In this document: piece by piece, positions 27,422 through 35,621 of the stretch
How positions within the stretch are numbered: the stretch's first letter is position 1
How the letters are laid out: every line of letters begins with the position of its first letter
Source of the DNA: Caulobacterales bacterium
Lineage (GTDB): Bacteria; Pseudomonadota; Alphaproteobacteria; Caulobacterales; Caulobacteraceae
Assembly (NCBI GenBank): GCA_016183935.1
Contig: JACPDR010000053.1
Location: 1-44,455, forward strand
DNA length: 44,455 bases
Direction: 5' to 3'
Translations under genes and position numbers: made by a program
Notes under the pieces: model-generated
Seen by the model: only the letters and a program-made list of their open reading frames with translations
Told to the model about the DNA's origin: nothing
Database searches by the model: none

Positions 27422-28936
27422 ATGCAGCAAATCAAGAAGATCCTGATCGTCGGCGGCGGCACGGCCGGCTGGATGACCGCGGCCCTGCTCTCGAAGCTGT
27501 TTCAAGGCCTCTACGAGATCACCCTGATCGAGTCCGAGGCCATCGGCATCGTCGGCGTCGGCGAGGCGACGATCCCCGCCATCAAGAAATACAACGAACT
27601 GCTCGGTCTCGACGAGACTGAATTCATGCAGCGGACCCACGGCAGCTTCAAGCTGGGCGTCCAGTTCGTCGACTGGTGGAAACAGGGGCACAGCTACATC
27701 CACGGCTTCGGCCTGATCGGCCGCGATCTCGGATGGCTGCGCTGCCATCAGTACTGGCTGAAGATGAACGCCCTGGGCCGCGCTTCGGACCTGGCCAACT
27801 ATTCGATCAACACCGCCGCCGCGCTCGAAAACAAGTTCATGCGCGCCGACCCGAAGATGGCCAATTCGCCGATCGGCCAGATCGCCCACGCCTTCCAGTT
27901 CGACGCCAGCCTCTACGGCCGCTACCTGCGCGGCCTCGCCGAGGGCAAGGGCGTGCGGCGGCGCGAAGGCAAGGTCGCCGACGTCACCCTTCGGCCGGAG
28001 GACGGCTTCGTCCGGTCCGTGACCATGGACGACGGCGAGGTCATCGAGGCCGACCTGTTCGTCGACTGCTCGGGCTTCCGCGGCCTGATCATCGAACAGG
28101 CCATGAAGACCGGCTACGAGGACTGGAGCCGCTGGCTGATCTGCGACCGGGCCATGGCCGTGCCGTGCGCGCGGACCGAGCCCTTCACCCCCTACACCCG
28201 CGCTACGGCGCGGACGGCGGGCTGGCAATGGCGCATTCCGCTGCAGCATCGCACCGGCAACGGCCACGTCTATTCCAGCGCCCACATCGACGACGACGAG
28301 GCCGAACGGGTCCTGCTCGCCAACCTGGACGGGGAGCAGCTGGCCGAACCGAACCGGCTTCGCTTCCTGCCGGGCAAACGCAAGAAGGGCTGGAACAAGA
28401 ACTGCGTCGCCATCGGTCTCGCCGCCGGCTTTCTCGAACCGATCGAGTCGACCAGCATCCACCTGATTCAATCGGCGATCATCCGCATGGTTCGCCTGCT
28501 GCCCGACGCCGGCTTCGATCCCGCCACCATCGCCGAGTACAATCGGCAGACCGACTTCGAATACGAACGCGTCCGCGACTTCATCATCCTGCACTACAAG
28601 GCGACGGAACGGGACGACACGCCGTTCTGGCGCTACTGCCGCGACATGGAGGTCCCCGACACCCTCCAGCGCAAGATCGACCTGTTCTCCGCCAACGGCC
28701 GCATCTTCCGCGAGGACGAGGAGCTGTTCGCCGAAGAGAGCTGGATCCAGGTCTTCCTCGGCCAGGGCGTCATCCCGCGCGGCTATGACCCGCTGGTGGA
28801 CCTCAAAAGCGACGCCGACGTCGAGACCTTCCTGGGCAATGTCGAGGAGGTCATCCGCAAATGCGTTGCGGTCATGCCTGACCACGCCGCCTACGTCGCC
28901 CGCGCCTGCCCGGCCGAACCGGTTGCCGCGCAATAG
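27422..28936 (+). CDS. Flavin-dependent halogenase ('tryptophan halogenase' family), copy 3
   Basis: A 504-residue halogenase homologue: FAD motif GGGTAGWM near residue 12, catalytic Lys in FKLGV (K77), WQWRIP signature, and active-site Glu in GFLEPIES (E339). No signal peptide, so cytoplasmic. It is the last gene of the right glycan locus, 23 bases after the GH3 gene. All catalytic residues are kept, which argues against decay. It differs from the two copies at 6086 and 7615 across the substrate-side region, so a different aromatic substrate is possible. The flavin reductase it would need is not in the window. Confidence 0.88.
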   Translation: MQQIKKILIVGGGTAGWMTAALLSKLFQGLYEITLIESEAIGIVGVGEATIPAIKKYNELLGLDETEFMQRTHGSFKLGVQFVDWWKQGHSYIHGFGLIGRDLGWLRCHQYWLKMNALGRASDLANYSINTAAALENKFMRADPKMANSPIGQIAHAFQFDASLYGRYLRGLAEGKGVRRREGKVADVTLRPEDGFVRSVTMDDGEVIEADLFVDCSGFRGLIIEQAMKTGYEDWSRWLICDRAMAVPCARTEPFTPYTRATARTAGWQWRIPLQHRTGNGHVYSSAHIDDDEAERVLLANLDGEQLAEPNRLRFLPGKRKKGWNKNCVAIGLAAGFLEPIESTSIHLIQSAIIRMVRLLPDAGFDPATIAEYNRQTDFEYERVRDFIILHYKATERDDTPFWRYCRDMEVPDTLQRKIDLFSANGRIFREDEELFAEESWIQVFLGQGVIPRGYDPLVDLKSDADVETFLGNVEEVIRKCVAVMPDHAAYVARACPAEPVAAQ

Positions 28937-29003
28937 GCGCTATCGCCTCCGATCAGGCCAGTTTCGCGAATAAAACCGGAAAGCGAGGGTCGGGAAGGCT
29001 GCG

Positions 29004-29020
29004 CGCCGGGACTCCCGGCG
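29004..29020 (-). terminator. Possible hairpin downstream of tRNA-Ser
   Basis: CGCCGGG-act-CCCGGCG, a perfect 7-bp stem with a 3-base loop, 22 bases beyond the tRNA-Ser 3' end and 67 bases after the halogenase stop. There is no strong T run on either strand. It could serve both convergent transcripts. Confidence 0.35.
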
Positions 29021-29041
29021 GCTGTTGGCCGGAGGGGCCGG

Positions 29042-29131
<90 letters not shown>

Positions 29132-29249
29132 GCGGGGCCGAACGCTTTGGTCGAGCGAGCGGCTTCTCTAATGGCGCGAGGCCCGGGCCGCAAGCCCTTC
29201 CGGAGCGCGCCACCGCTTCATTTCGGTGAAGGGCCGGGGCGGCGGTTTC

Positions 29250-30191
29250 TCAGCGCTGGGCGGGCAGGGGCAGGCCGAGCGTGTCGGCGGCGGACAGGTC
29301 GCCGCCGATGGTGCGGAACAGCTCGGCGGGACGGCCCCCCGTGGCGGCGGACAGGCGTCCGGTCGGCTCCACCAGGCCGGTGCGCTCGACGCCGCGGCGG
29401 AAGTTCTGCTTGTGCAGCGACAGGCCGGCGACGGCCTCGGCGGCGGCCTGCAGTTCGGACAGGGTGAAGGTGGGCGGCATCAGGTCGAACAGCACCGGCC
29501 GGTATTTCAGCTTGCTGCGCAGCCGGCCGAGGCCGGTCGCCAGAATGCGGCGGTGATCCGAGGCCATGGCCCGGCCGGGCGCATCAGACGGGACGGGCCG
29601 GTCGCGGTCGCGGGCCGCCTCGGCGACAAGGCCGGCCTCATAAAGCAGTTCGTAGCGCTCCAGCACCCGACCCTCGTTCCAGCGGTGTGGCGGGGCCGGC
29701 GCGAACAGGGCGTCGACCCGGGCCTGCCGCCGGGGATCGCCGGCGGCCCAGCTCATCAGGCCGTCGAGCAGGGGGGCCAGGCAGGCGGCCGCGCCGTCGC
29801 GGCGATCCTCCCACGGAAAGATGTCCAGCACCGGCGTCCAGCGCGCCTCCGTCAGCGGGGCGTCGGCGGCGTCGGCGGTGAGCGCCAGATAGCCGACCGA
29901 GACCTCGCGACGGTGCTCGGGGCCGGGCGTGGCGCGCGGGCTGTCCCGCCCCAGGTCGCCGAAGGTGTAGAGTTGCTCGACAAAGCCGAGGCGGAAGCCG
30001 GTCTGGGCGGTCACGAAGGCGCGCAGGGCCAGCTCGAAGGTGCGGTCGCGGGCCGGGTCGAACGGGCCGAACGGCAGCGCCAGGGCGGCGTCGGCGCCGG
30101 GGGTGGTCAGGACGCAGGCCTTGCGGTCGCGGAGCGCGATGACGACCGCCGACAGACCGATCCGAACGCCCTGTTCCGCCGGAAGCTCCAT
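29250..30191 (-). CDS. NrtR-like NAD regulator (Nudix-like domain plus winged helix)
   Basis: A 313-residue protein with an N-terminal Nudix-like fold (about 1-150) and a C-terminal winged helix (about 220-295) with the FTLSELQ...HKQNFRRGVER...LVEPTG pattern typical of NrtR regulators. NrtR proteins repress NAD-synthesis genes and release DNA on binding ADP-ribose-type ligands. I do not see a complete Nudix box (GX5EX7REUXEEXGU), so it probably binds ligand without cleaving it. This is the alphaproteobacterial 'NAD regulator' form, longer than the usual 230 residues because of an insert in the middle. It lies 3 bases downstream of the HD-domain gene on the same strand, so they form an operon. 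No nad genes are in the window. Confidence 0.8.
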   Translation of the reverse strand: MELPAEQGVRIGLSAVVIALRDRKACVLTTPGADAALALPFGPFDPARDRTFELALRAFVTAQTGFRLGFVEQLYTFGDLGRDSPRATPGPEHRREVSVGYLALTADAADAPLTEARWTPVLDIFPWEDRRDGAAACLAPLLDGLMSWAAGDPRRQARVDALFAPAPPHRWNEGRVLERYELLYEAGLVAEAARDRDRPVPSDAPGRAMASDHRRILATGLGRLRSKLKYRPVLFDLMPPTFTLSELQAAAEAVAGLSLHKQNFRRGVERTGLVEPTGRLSAATGGRPAELFRTIGGDLSAADTLGLPLPAQR

Positions 30192-30194
30192 GCC

Positions 30195-30845
30195 CTATTC
30201 CGTGTGCCAGGCGTCGGGCGCGGGGACCAGGCCGACGGCCTCGGCCAGCACGCGATAGCGTTCGAGGTAGCGCTGCTGGGCGACCGGGGCGGGCAGGGGG
30301 TCGATGACCAGGTCGTAGCCCGCCGGCGGCTTGCCGAAAAAGCCCAGCGCCTCGGCGCGCGTGAAGCCGGCCAACTGGGTCGCTTCGTAGAAGGCGCAGG
30401 CCTTGTCCGCCTCCTTGATCAGCTTCTTGATCCCCACGGGCGTCTTGGCGGGCAGGCCGAAGCGGATATGGATGGCGTGCTCGAGCCGGGCCTCGAAATC
30501 CTTGTAGCTGACTCCCAGCGCCGCCTTGAACGGCGAGATCATGTCGCCGATGACGTATTCCGAGGCGTCATGGAGCAGGGCGGCGAGCCGCCATTTCGGC
30601 TCAAGCCCCGGCCTGATGTGCGCCGCGATCTCCTCGACCACGCAGCTGTGCTGCGCCACGGAGAAGGCGTGCTCGCCGACGGTCTGGCCGTTCCAGCGGG
30701 CCACGCGGGCGAGGCCGTGGGCGATGTCCTCCACCTCGATGTCGAACGGCGACGGATCCAGCAGGTCCAGCCGCCGGCCGGACAGCATCCGCTGCCACGC
30801 CCGTGGGGCCTTGTTCGACGACGGGGATCGGGGTGTGACGGCCAA
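30195..30845 (-). CDS. HD-domain hydrolase, YfbR-like 5'-deoxynucleotidase
   Basis: A 216-residue HD-superfamily metal hydrolase. The metal and substrate residues of YfbR-type 5'-deoxyribonucleotidases are in place: R50-W51, H59 in GEHA, H92-D93 in LLHDASE, and D147 in ADKAC. The family removes phosphate from deoxynucleoside monophosphates. The start is a TTG at 30845 with AGGA 7 bases upstream; the ATG at 30788 would drop 19 residues not needed for the fold. It is first in a two-gene unit with the NrtR-like regulator, consistent with nucleotide or NAD turnover. Confidence 0.82.
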   Translation of the reverse strand: MAVTPRSPSSNKAPRAWQRMLSGRRLDLLDPSPFDIEVEDIAHGLARVARWNGQTVGEHAFSVAQHSCVVEEIAAHIRPGLEPKWRLAALLHDASEYVIGDMISPFKAALGVSYKDFEARLEHAIHIRFGLPAKTPVGIKKLIKEADKACAFYEATQLAGFTRAEALGFFGKPPAGYDLVIDPLPAPVAQQRYLERYRVLAEAVGLVPAPDAWHTE

Positions 30846-30912
30846 GGCGTTTTCCTGCTCGCTGGGCAGGTCAGGTGACGCATCCCGGCGCGACGATCAA
30901 CCCTGAGGCTCC

Positions 30913-31755
30913 TTATTCGCCGACGTTGAGAGCGACCAGATCCTTCGCGTCCTCGAAAACCCGGCCGCGGTCGCGGTCGCGCGACCGGACGGTGGCGACC
31001 ACGATCGGACCGCCGGCGGGGCCCCGTGCTTCATAGCCGACGAGGCGCCAGCCGGCCTCCGACGGCCGGTTGTCGGTGAGAATCCAGCTGGCCCGTGTCG
31101 CGTCGCCGCCGGCGCTGGTGCGAATTTCGGCGGCGTCCTGATGAGCCTGGACGCTGACGTTGTCCCCGCCCTCCGAACCCTCGATGTTGACGGCGCCTTC
31201 GCCGTCGCTGGCGTCGATGTGGAAGCCGCCGATGCGGACGCTGGCCTGGTCGCCCCTGGACTCGATGTGCAGGCCGGGCAGCCGGACCGTCGCGTCGTCG
31301 CCCTCGGCCTGGATGTCGACCCCGGGCGCCCGGACGGACGCATGTTCCCCGTTCGCCGCGGCGTGTCCGGCCTCGGCCGTGGCGACCGCTGCTTCCTCTT
31401 CGGCCGAAGCCTTCAACTGGGCCACGGCCTGCGGCAGGGCCGTCGACAGCCGGTCCTCGAACGCCTTCAGTATCCCGGCGGGCGCGGCGCCGCCGAGCTC
31501 GACGAGGTGCAGGCTGACCTCGGCCCCGCGCGGCCCGGCATAGGTGCAGATCGAACCCTCCGCCGACGCCGATCCCTTGCGGGTCAGCGAGCCGAGGGTT
31601 TGCGGGCACTGTAGCGTCTCGACGACCTTCAGGGCGCCCTTGGCGTCCGGATTCTCCGTGTGCGTCGAGGAGATGCGCACGGAATCGCCGTCACACGCCG
31701 CCACGGCCAGAGCCGCGAGGCAGAGAGCGGGAACCAGGAGGGGACGCGTGGGCAT
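30913..31755 (-). CDS. Uncharacterised lipoprotein with a short internal repeat
   Basis: A 280-residue predicted lipoprotein from the ATG at 31755 (AAGGA 8 bases upstream); the ATG at 31779 would add 8 residues. The signal ends AVAAC (lipidated Cys21). The mature part begins with a conserved-looking region (about 45-115), then an Ala/Glu-rich helix. Residues about 137-214 hold three good copies and a weaker fourth of a roughly 16-residue unit (A-[ST]-V-R-x-x-G-h-[DH]-I), probably beta strands. The C-terminus is mixed alpha/beta. I recognise no family. It follows moxR on the same strand about 95 bases downstream. The function is unknown; a cell-envelope role is likely. Confidence 0.75.
   Translation of the reverse strand: MPTRPLLVPALCLAALAVAACDGDSVRISSTHTENPDAKGALKVVETLQCPQTLGSLTRKGSASAEGSICTYAGPRGAEVSLHLVELGGAAPAGILKAFEDRLSTALPQAVAQLKASAEEEAAVATAEAGHAAANGEHASVRAPGVDIQAEGDDATVRLPGLHIESRGDQASVRIGGFHIDASDGEGAVNIEGSEGGDNVSVQAHQDAAEIRTSAGGDATRASWILTDNRPSEAGWRLVGYEARGPAGGPIVVATVRSRDRDRGRVFEDAKDLVALNVGE
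31114..31347 (-). repeat. Approx. 16-residue coding repeat in the lipoprotein
   Basis: Three tandem units of the form xASVRxPGVDIxAEGD, xATVRLPGLHIESRGD and xASVRIGGFHIDASDG, then a degenerate fourth. Alternating hydrophobic residues and Gly at fixed places suggest stacked beta strands or an adhesin-like solenoid. The unit is short, so the structural claim is inference. Confidence 0.55.
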
Positions 31756-31851
31756 AATGTCGATCCTTGTCGCGTTCATCCTGCGCCCCGGGCTCCGGGA
31801 ATCCAGTGAAATCGCGGTAATCGGGGTGACGAAACCTGTCCGCTGATGTGT

Positions 31852-32724
31852 TCAGACGCCCGGACGGGCTCCCTCGCGCCGGTTGAGGAAGGCCAGCCGC
31901 TCGAACAGGTGGACGTCCTGCTCATTCTTCAACAGGGCGCCATGCAGTGGCGGGATCAGCTTGTTGGGCGTCTTCTCGCGCAGGGTCTCGGCGTCGACGT
32001 CGTCGACCAGCAGCAACTTCAGCCAGTCGAGAAGTTCGGAGGTCGAGGGCTTCTTCTTCAGGCCCGGCGTGTCGCGGATTTCGTAGAAGGTCTTGAGGGC
32101 CTCGGAGACCAGACGCGGTTTTATGCCCGGGAAATGCACCTCGACGATCGCCTTCATCGTCTCGTCGTCGGGGAAGCGGATGTAGTGGAAGAAGCAGCGG
32201 CGCAGGAAGGCGTCGGGCAGCTCCTTCTCGTTGTTGGAGGTGATGACCACGATCGGTCGGACCTCGGCCCGGATGGTTTCGCCGGTCTCCTGGACGAAGA
32301 ACTCCATGCGGTCGAGTTCCTGCAGCAGGTCGTTCGGGAATTCGATGTCGGCCTTGTCGATCTCGTCGATCAGCAGCACGGGGCGGGTCGGAGCGGTGAA
32401 GGCTTCCCACAGCTTGCCGGGCTTCAGATAGTTGCGCACGTCGTGGACGCGTTGCTCGCCCAGCTGGCTGTCGCGCAGGCGCGAAACGGCGTCGTACTCA
32501 TAGAGGCCGTTGTGGGCCTTGGTCGTCGACTTGACGTGCCAGGTGATCAGCGGCGCGTTGAGGGCCCGGGCGATCTCATAGGCCAGCACGGTCTTGCCCG
32601 TGCCGGGCTCGCCCTTGATCAGCAAGGGGCGTTCCAGGGCGACGGCCGCGTTGACGGCGATCTTCAGGTCGTCGGTGGCGATGTAGTTCGAGGTGCCCTC
32701 GAACCGGTCGCTCTGGCGGGTCAT
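31852..32724 (-). CDS. MoxR-family AAA+ ATPase
   Basis: A 290-residue AAA+ ATPase of the MoxR class, chaperone-like proteins that help mature or assemble other complexes. Walker A is GEPGTGKT (about 38-45), Walker [12 protein letters not shown] (about 116-126), sensor 1 is in [18 protein letters not shown] with the arginine finger. The start has a GGAG site. MoxR genes usually sit directly upstream of a von Willebrand A-domain gene; here the downstream gene is an unrelated lipoprotein, so the partner must lie elsewhere. Confidence 0.9.
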   Translation of the reverse strand: MTRQSDRFEGTSNYIATDDLKIAVNAAVALERPLLIKGEPGTGKTVLAYEIARALNAPLITWHVKSTTKAHNGLYEYDAVSRLRDSQLGEQRVHDVRNYLKPGKLWEAFTAPTRPVLLIDEIDKADIEFPNDLLQELDRMEFFVQETGETIRAEVRPIVVITSNNEKELPDAFLRRCFFHYIRFPDDETMKAIVEVHFPGIKPRLVSEALKTFYEIRDTPGLKKKPSTSELLDWLKLLLVDDVDAETLREKTPNKLIPPLHGALLKNEQDVHLFERLAFLNRREGARPGV

Positions 32725-32919
32725 GGACGGCTCCGGTGTTGACCGGCCAAGGGGTAGCGAAGCCGCTCCCGGTTAACAACGATCATGTGCCCGATGACGT
32801 CCCGCGAGCCGGGAAAGGATCGGCCGGGCGCCGAATCCCGTGGCGGACATTTCTGCCGGGTTCCGAGCTGTCGTCGTCTATAATTACGTTCAAAAACAAG
32901 GTGATAATAGACATCAGGC

Positions 32920-32936
32920 CCGGCCTGATCCTTGCG
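32920..32936 (+). promoter_or_regulatory. Candidate sigma-54 (-24/-12) promoter of flagellin
   Basis: CCGGCCTGATCCTTGCG keeps the invariant GG (32922-32923) and GC (32934-32935) exactly 10 bases apart and the TTGC core. It lies 75 bases before the flagellin start, as in Caulobacter flagellin genes, which are RpoN-dependent (established for that genus). Confidence 0.6.
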
Positions 32937-33011
32937 TGGGCGGGCGCGAACCAGAACCGGTTCTACGGCCAGAAGGCCGTTTCCCAACCGACCAGAATGG
33001 AAGGACAGCCG

Positions 33012-33842
33012 ATGGTTATGTCGGTCAACACCAACGTGGGCGCGATGATCGCGCTCCAGAACCTGAACGCGACCAACGCCCAGCTGGCGACGACGCAGAA
33101 CCGGATCAACACCGGCAAGTCTGTGGCGTCCGCCAAGGACAACGGGGCCATCTGGGCTATCGCCCAGGGCCAACGAGCCGAAATCGGGGCGTTGAGCGCG
33201 GTGAAACAGTCTCTCGATCGTGGCGTCGCCGCGGTCGATGTGGCGCTGGCGGCGGGCGAGACGGTCTCCGACCTCTTGCTCCAGATGAAGGAGAAGGCTC
33301 TCGCGGCGACTGACGGGTCGCTCAAGACCGCGGCCCGGGCCGCTCTGAACGAGGATTTCGTCGCCCTGCGCGACCAGATCGCCTCGGTCACCTCCAACGC
33401 CGAGTTCAACGGGGTCAACCTGCTTGAGACCGGCGCGACGGGGTTCCAGGCGCTGGCCAACGCCCAAGGCACGTCGACCATTACGGTCGGCGCCGAGGTC
33501 CTGGCTCTGGGCAGCACGAACGTCACGGTCACGGCGTCCCAGGCGATCGACACCCTGACCGACGCGGCGGCCTCTCTGGCGGCCGTCACGGCCTCCATCG
33601 ATCTGGTTTCGGGCGCGCTCGCGCGGCTGGGCACCAAGTCGAAGGCGCTCTCGACCCACATCACGTTCGTCGGCAAGCTGTCGGACGCGCTGGAAGCGGG
33701 GGTGGGCAATCTGGTCGACGCCGATCTGGCGAAGGAAAGCGCCAAGCTCCAGGCCCTGCAGACGAAGCAGCAACTTGGGGTTCAGGCGCTGGGCATCGCC
33801 AACCAGACGCCGCAACTTGTCCTGTCGCTGTTCCGCAGCTGA
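33012..33842 (+). CDS. Flagellin, FljK type
   Basis: A 276-residue flagellin that polymerises into the filament. The N-terminal D0/D1 helices (SVNTNVGAM, ...[16 protein letters not shown]) and C-terminal helices ([38 protein letters not shown]) closely follow Caulobacter FljJ/K/L, with a very short central domain. It has no cleavable signal, being exported by the flagellar type III system. The start is ATG 33012 after GGAAGGA; the ATG at 33018 is also possible. It is monocistronic: a candidate sigma-54 promoter lies upstream and a strong hairpin follows 18 bases after the stop. Other flagellin copies are expected elsewhere. The exact paralogue name cannot be fixed. Confidence 0.95.
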   Translation: MVMSVNTNVGAMIALQNLNATNAQLATTQNRINTGKSVASAKDNGAIWAIAQGQRAEIGALSAVKQSLDRGVAAVDVALAAGETVSDLLLQMKEKALAATDGSLKTAARAALNEDFVALRDQIASVTSNAEFNGVNLLETGATGFQALANAQGTSTITVGAEVLALGSTNVTVTASQAIDTLTDAAASLAAVTASIDLVSGALARLGTKSKALSTHITFVGKLSDALEAGVGNLVDADLAKESAKLQALQTKQQLGVQALGIANQTPQLVLSLFRS

Positions 33843-33860
33843 CTGTTATCCGGTTCTCGC

Positions 33861-33890
33861 AGGCGCCGGGGGGTTCGCCCCCCGGCGTCT
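33861..33890. terminator. Strong hairpin between flagellin and exoD genes
   Basis: A perfect 10-bp stem CGCCGGGGGG/CCCCCCGGCG with TTCG loop, extended to 13 bp by AGG/TCT (one G-T). It lies between two convergent genes and may serve as a two-way terminator, though it lacks a T run. Confidence 0.7.
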
Positions 33891-33897
33891 CGTGCGT

Positions 33898-34581
33898 TCA
33901 GCCGCCGAAAAATCCACTCAGCCAGGCCCAGGCCTGCGGAAGCAGACCATTGAGCCAGGCCCAGACCGGCAGGAGGTAGGGCGAAACCCAGGTCCAGGCG
34001 AGCCAGATGACAAGGCCGGCCAGGCAGATAAGGGCGACGGCGCCCCACGCGATGACGATGGCCAGTCCGTCGCGCTGCATCAAGCCGAAGCCGAAGGCGG
34101 AGATGATCAGGGCCGGGATCAGGTTGCCGCCCCAGATCGGCAACACCAGGATGCAGGCAAGCAGGAAGGTGGCGACCCCGATCAGGACCTCCGACACCGG
34201 ACTGGTCATTACCGACAGGCGGGGCTTGGACAGCCGCTCCATTTTCCTGAACCGCGGCAGCACCGTCTCCAGACCGTTCCGGTAGGCTTCCCGGTCGATC
34301 CAGCGACGTAGCGCCCACTTCGGCAGCCACAGCTGATCCTGCCGGGTCATCAGTTGCAGGCCCATCAGCAGCAGCGGCGCGCCGAGGATCGTCGTCGTTC
34401 CCGGGATGATGCCGATGGCGATGTTCATCAGCCCGAAGAACAGCATCAGCGCGCCGAAACCGCGCTCGCCGAAAGCGTTCACCAGTTCGCCGAGATACAG
34501 CTTCGGATCATCCTTGGCGCCGATATCCTCCAGCACCTGCGAGAACGGCCGGGTGTCGCTCTGATAATCGTAGTCGGGCAT
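33898..34581 (-). CDS. ExoD-family membrane protein (copy A)
   Basis: A 227-residue inner-membrane protein of the ExoD family, with the opening pattern PFSQVLEDIG...YLGELVNAFGERGFGALMLFFGLMNI, the loop GTTTILGAPLLLMGLQL, and four to five hydrophobic spans. ExoD is linked to exopolysaccharide production in rhizobia, but its mechanism is not settled. I start at the ATG at 34581 (MPDYDYQ), where the family similarity begins; an ATG at 34656 would add 25 residues of no clear meaning. A Trp-rich C-terminal tail is unlike copy B. It lies 84 bases downstream of copy B on the same strand. Confidence 0.8.
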   Translation of the reverse strand: MPDYDYQSDTRPFSQVLEDIGAKDDPKLYLGELVNAFGERGFGALMLFFGLMNIAIGIIPGTTTILGAPLLLMGLQLMTRQDQLWLPKWALRRWIDREAYRNGLETVLPRFRKMERLSKPRLSVMTSPVSEVLIGVATFLLACILVLPIWGGNLIPALIISAFGFGLMQRDGLAIVIAWGAVALICLAGLVIWLAWTWVSPYLLPVWAWLNGLLPQAWAWLSGFFGG

Positions 34582-34665
34582 GGCGGGCGGCGGGACTCGC
34601 GCGACGGGGTTTTCCGATCTAGGCGTGACCGTGGCCGTCCGCCACTTAACAAACATCCATGCGGG

Positions 34666-35295
34666 TCAGGCGATCCGTGCGAGCCAGTCAAAGCCGTGGG
34701 TCACGCTGGCCACGATCACCCGCCAGGCGAGGAACAGCACCGCGACGGTCGTCCCCGTCAGCAACCAGCCAACGACGACGGCAAGACCATCCCGCTGCGT
34801 TATCCCGAGCGCAAAGAACCCGACCGCCACCGCCGGCAGCAGATTGGCCCCCCAGACCGGCAGCACCAGCACGATCGACAGGAAGGTGCAGGCCAGGCCG
34901 ATCAGCACCCGCCCGACCTGGCCGGTGAAGAGGGGCAGGCGCGGTCTCGACAGGCGTTCCGTCAGCTTGAGACCTCGTTTGAGGCGGCCGTTGAACTTGC
35001 GGAACAGCGGCCGCTTGATGGAGACCCGCTCTGCCCAGCGCGGCGCCCACAGTTCATCACGGCCCATCGCCAGTTCGACCGACAGCAGCAGCAAGGGCGC
35101 GCCGGTCAAGGTGGTGCCGCCGGGTGGCCACGGCATCATGTTGACGAGGGCGAAGAAGAACATCACCGGGCCGAAGGCCTGCTGCCCGAAAGTCTCGACC
35201 ACCTCGCCGAGACAGAGCGTCTCGCCCGGCCGTTCGCCGATCGACTCGATCACTTCAGAAAAGGGGCGAGCCTGATCGGCCGGGGCGCCGGTCAT
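34666..35295 (-). CDS. ExoD-family membrane protein (copy B)
   Basis: A 209-residue paralogue of the next gene with the same plan: PFSEVIESIGERPGETLCLGEVVETFG, FFFALVNMMP, GGTTLTGAPLLLLSVEL and several hydrophobic spans. It begins 16 bases after the DUF3008 gene and precedes copy A, so the three genes on the - strand probably form one transcript. Tandem ExoD copies could act as a heteromer (inference). Confidence 0.82.
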   Translation of the reverse strand: MTGAPADQARPFSEVIESIGERPGETLCLGEVVETFGQQAFGPVMFFFALVNMMPWPPGGTTLTGAPLLLLSVELAMGRDELWAPRWAERVSIKRPLFRKFNGRLKRGLKLTERLSRPRLPLFTGQVGRVLIGLACTFLSIVLVLPVWGANLLPAVAVGFFALGITQRDGLAVVVGWLLTGTTVAVLFLAWRVIVASVTHGFDWLARIA

Positions 35296-35311
35296 CCGGG
35301 TCGGCGGGCGT

Positions 35312-35497
35312 TCAGTGTTTGACGTGTTCGGGTTTGCCCTTGCGCTTGGTGTGGGCGAACTCCTCGAGTTGCTTCTCGCTCATCGACTCGACCATGGATT
35401 TCGAGGCGCCCTTCAGGCTGGACTTCGGAGTCTCGCCTCGCTTGGCGGACAGGGCGGCTCCGGCGGCCTTCTGCTGGGCGGCGGACTTGGCGGGCAT
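35312..35497 (-). CDS. DUF3008-family small basic protein
   Basis: A 61-residue, highly charged protein starting MPAKSAAQQKAAGAALSAKR and ending KGKPEHVKH, the full-length pattern of the DUF3008 family. Function unknown. Small Lys-rich proteins of this kind are often made in stress. The start has AGGAG 8 bases upstream. A candidate general-stress promoter lies just upstream and the exoD pair follows after 16 bases. Confidence 0.88.
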   Translation of the reverse strand: MPAKSAAQQKAAGAALSAKRGETPKSSLKGASKSMVESMSEKQLEEFAHTKRKGKPEHVKH

Positions 35498-35523
35498 GGC
35501 GGTGTCTCCTCTGGCTCTCCACG

Positions 35524-35549
35524 AACCACCTCCGGTCCGCCCCGGTTCC
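35524..35549 (-). promoter_or_regulatory. Candidate EcfG (general stress) promoter of DUF3008-exoD-exoD
   Basis: On the - strand GGAAC is followed by 17 bases and GGTT, one base off the alphaproteobacterial EcfG consensus GGAAC-N16/17-CGTT. It ends 26 bases before the DUF3008 start. The match is plausible but short. Confidence 0.35.
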
Positions 35550-35621
35550 CGGCCCCGACGGACCGCGGTTCTGCCAGGCCCGGGATCATGCTAAGGGAAC
35601 GGGCCTGGGTGGAGGAACGAT

